A DNA stretch of 30,841 bases from Cytidiella melzeri (taxonomy: Eukaryota; Basidiomycota; Agaricomycetes; Polyporales; Irpicaceae): NCBI GenBank assembly GCA_022592445.1, contig JABYQR010000466.1:1-30841 (forward strand). Reading direction: 5' to 3'. The notes under the pieces were generated by a model that worked only from the letters and a program-made list of their open reading frames with translations, was not told the origin of the DNA and made no database searches. Shown in pieces: positions 28,991-30,841 of this stretch (its first letter is position 1; every line of letters begins with the position of its first letter). A program made the translations under genes and the position numbers.

Positions 28991-30841
28991 ATGCCCGCAA
29001 AACACCCCGTCAAAGAGCGGGCGTGGGGGACACGCTACGACACCCTAAAATCTTCGCCGTCGTCCTCATCCGTACAGACGTCGCCGGTTGCCACCACAGC
29101 TAGCCAACACAGCCCTATTCCTAAATCTTCCACTGCTACGGCCAGCGACGATGAAAAGCCCGAGGACGCCGAGCAGGTTCCCTCTGTCGCCGTGCCGAAG
29201 CTCGAACGACCCCACAACGACAACAGCATCTTCGTTGGAAGGTATGTCGCCTCATTCTTCTCGTTTGTTCGACGCTCATCCAGCTCTGTATTAGCTTGCC
29301 CACTCATATCGATCCCACAGAGCTGACCTATATGCTCACTCAGCATTTCGCAGAATACGCACAGGTCAAGGACGTCAAGGCCGTCAGAGATGTCATCAAA
29401 GGCAGTGTATGCGCCTTTCTCACTTGTGAGGTACGCGCGTCCCTATTCCATGACCAATTAGACATGAGCTATTTCTCTGGCTTATCCGTTCCCGGTGCAC
29501 TGACCTCGTTATGAACCACCTCAGAACGCTACAGCTGCATCGCAGCTCCTCAAGACTCTCCAAGAGACCCCGCCAAAACCTTTTCAAGGTAGAACGCTTC
29601 GTTTTGAGTTCGCACGAGCGTCGCGTACGCTTGTTGTCTCGTATCGGTGAGCTGTATGCGCAAGTCTCGACTGCACTTACTCACCACTGCATATATGCGC
29701 TCATTAGGGTCCCTTCACATCTCGTATATCCCAATTCAGGACTTGATGGCACTGAGCCGGATGCCATGAGCCTCACTTCTCATCGCCCTTCGGCCATGAG
29801 GATTTACAGGCCCCAAAACTCCAAGTAAGCACTTCGGCGCTGTGGACGTCAGCGAAGAGCACTGACATCCTGTGTGGACAGACATACCGCCGTTTTGTAT
29901 GATTCAGATGCACTCAACTTCGAGGCAAAGGCTACATCACCGTTGCCGTCGCCTGAGGTCATGAACGCATCTACGTCTACCGACAAACTAAGTGGCTCCG
30001 GAGTGCTTATTGAACCGCTCAACTATGACTCAGAGGTAGTGCTACATTTACTATCCTTAAGAGATTCGTATCCTGATTGTCATTCTGTAGACGCTTCATA
30101 AGATAGCTCTCGCTTTTGGCCCGATTGAGCTCTTCGGACCGTTCATTCCAAACAGGGATGGTGAGTAGGTATGTACTCGTCAGATTCCTTACTGACTCGC
30201 AGTGTAAGGTGGAGACTCGGAGCTGCTGAAGTCCTCGAATTCTCCAGCTGATGCTGCCCACTCCCTTGACATGGGAGAAGGGCCTTGGGAGGTAAAATGG
30301 CAGCATCGCGACGATTGTGTCAATGCGAGCATGGTGATTCCATTTAGCTCAAATATCGAGGGGAGTTCTCTGACGTACCTATCAGACCCTACGGCGAATT
30401 CCGCATTTGTCAGTCAACTGGGCTCACCACCTGAACAACGACGGCCAGACCGAGTCAAGGTTCGCCAGCCCAAGTGGATCTCCTGGGCCTTTTCACTCTA
30501 TGCCACGCATGAGGCATCTTTCCCGATCTGTCGTTCACCCCGAGAGTGATTATAAGCGCCTCCAAGACCATCGTCAGCACTTTTCTCCAAACATCATTTC
30601 GAGTGCTGGAAATCTACGTCTTATGACTTCGCCGTACAGTGAACGGGCCCTTTCACCTAACTTCAAGCACAGCTCACCTACCTACAGCTCGCCCCGTGTG
30701 CGTGCACCATCCTCGCCGCTGGTTGATCGAGACGCTAGAAGGGAGTTTTCGCCCGACACAGCTCTGACGCAGGGAATAAACGAGGCAGAATTTCCTCCGT
30801 TGAATAGCCCTTGTCGCCACAGGAATGCCATCAGACCGTTA
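28991..30841 (+). CDS. RNA-binding protein with two RRM domains (5' part, continues past the window)
   Basis: Exons: 28991-29241, 29295-29430, 29525-29646, 29708-29824, 29882-30035, 30091-30160, then from 30209. All donors and acceptors are GT-AG and in phase. The N-terminus is Ser/Pro-rich and disordered. RRM1 starts at NDNSIFVGSLP (RNP2-like) and continues over three exons to TLRFEFARASR. A linker with MRIYRP follows, then a second RRM-like region: SGVLIEPLNY, KIALAFGPIELFGPFIPN and WEVKWQHRDDCVNA. After about 30410 the first frame closes at 30549, while another frame stays open to the window end with a Ser/Pro-rich tail and EFPPLN. The join between them is unresolved: intron 30409-30448 would fit but is only 40 nt. 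It probably acts in RNA processing or localisation. A specific family name is not justified. Confidence 0.85.

Noticed and set aside
1..30841. CRISPR arrays, rRNA genes, bacterial operons or toxin genes
   Set aside because: None seen. The introns and gene families are eukaryotic, and the repeats found are LTRs and short tandem duplications.

Overview
The window is fungal nuclear DNA, most likely from an Agaricomycete (mushroom-forming basidiomycete). Supporting signs are short 48-83 nt introns with GT-AG ends and CTRAY branch sites, a chromodomain Ty3/gypsy retrotransposon, a KDZ-type transposase gene with CxC5/CxC6 cysteine clusters, and compact housekeeping genes.

The left third (1-10279) is a nested retrotransposon. 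An older copy lies on the minus strand: its gag and upstream ORF run from 1 to 1631 and its 5' LTR starts at 1779. That LTR is split by a nearly full-length copy of the same family on the plus strand (2286-10021, 7.74 kb, LTRs of 758 and 759 bp). The inner copy sits inside a TGACGTCA (CRE) motif of the outer LTR. It shows a 10-nt match between the predicted mRNA 5' end and the primer-binding site, which indicates Tf1-type self-priming, and it has an extra ORF upstream of gag. Its gag and pol are broken by many single-base deletions.

The outer element interrupts a second mobile gene (10280-15226). This is a MULE-like transposase with a WRKY/GCM-type zinc finger, followed by a ubiquitin-hydrolase-like protease domain, a PHD finger, and a small beta-rich domain with a conserved C-terminal region. 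It has credible introns but also a nonsense codon and several frame breaks. A GC-rich repeat cluster with a perfect hairpin (15853-15889) adjoins a truncated methyltransferase (15819-16217, minus).

The right half is mostly intact genes: a secreted RNase T2 (16426-17550, minus, 4 exons); a two-exon protein of unknown function with an N-terminal Cys/His cluster (18716-20487, plus); a tandem-repeat region ending in a TMEM115-like gene fragment (21202-21803); a seven-exon CxC5-CxC6-KDZ gene with no breaks (21943-24209, minus); an Hst3/Hst4-class sirtuin (24888-26576, plus, 3 exons); RNA polymerase subunit RPB6 (26973-27701, minus, 4 exons with a 19-nt microexon); and the 5' part of a two-RRM RNA-binding protein (28991 to the window end, plus).

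The mobile genes carry the frame breaks and the single-copy genes do not. Every frame break I could resolve is a one-base deletion, so incomplete consensus polishing in repeats is a serious alternative to real decay. Splice sites and frames were worked out by hand from phase and family similarity; no search or alignment was run.
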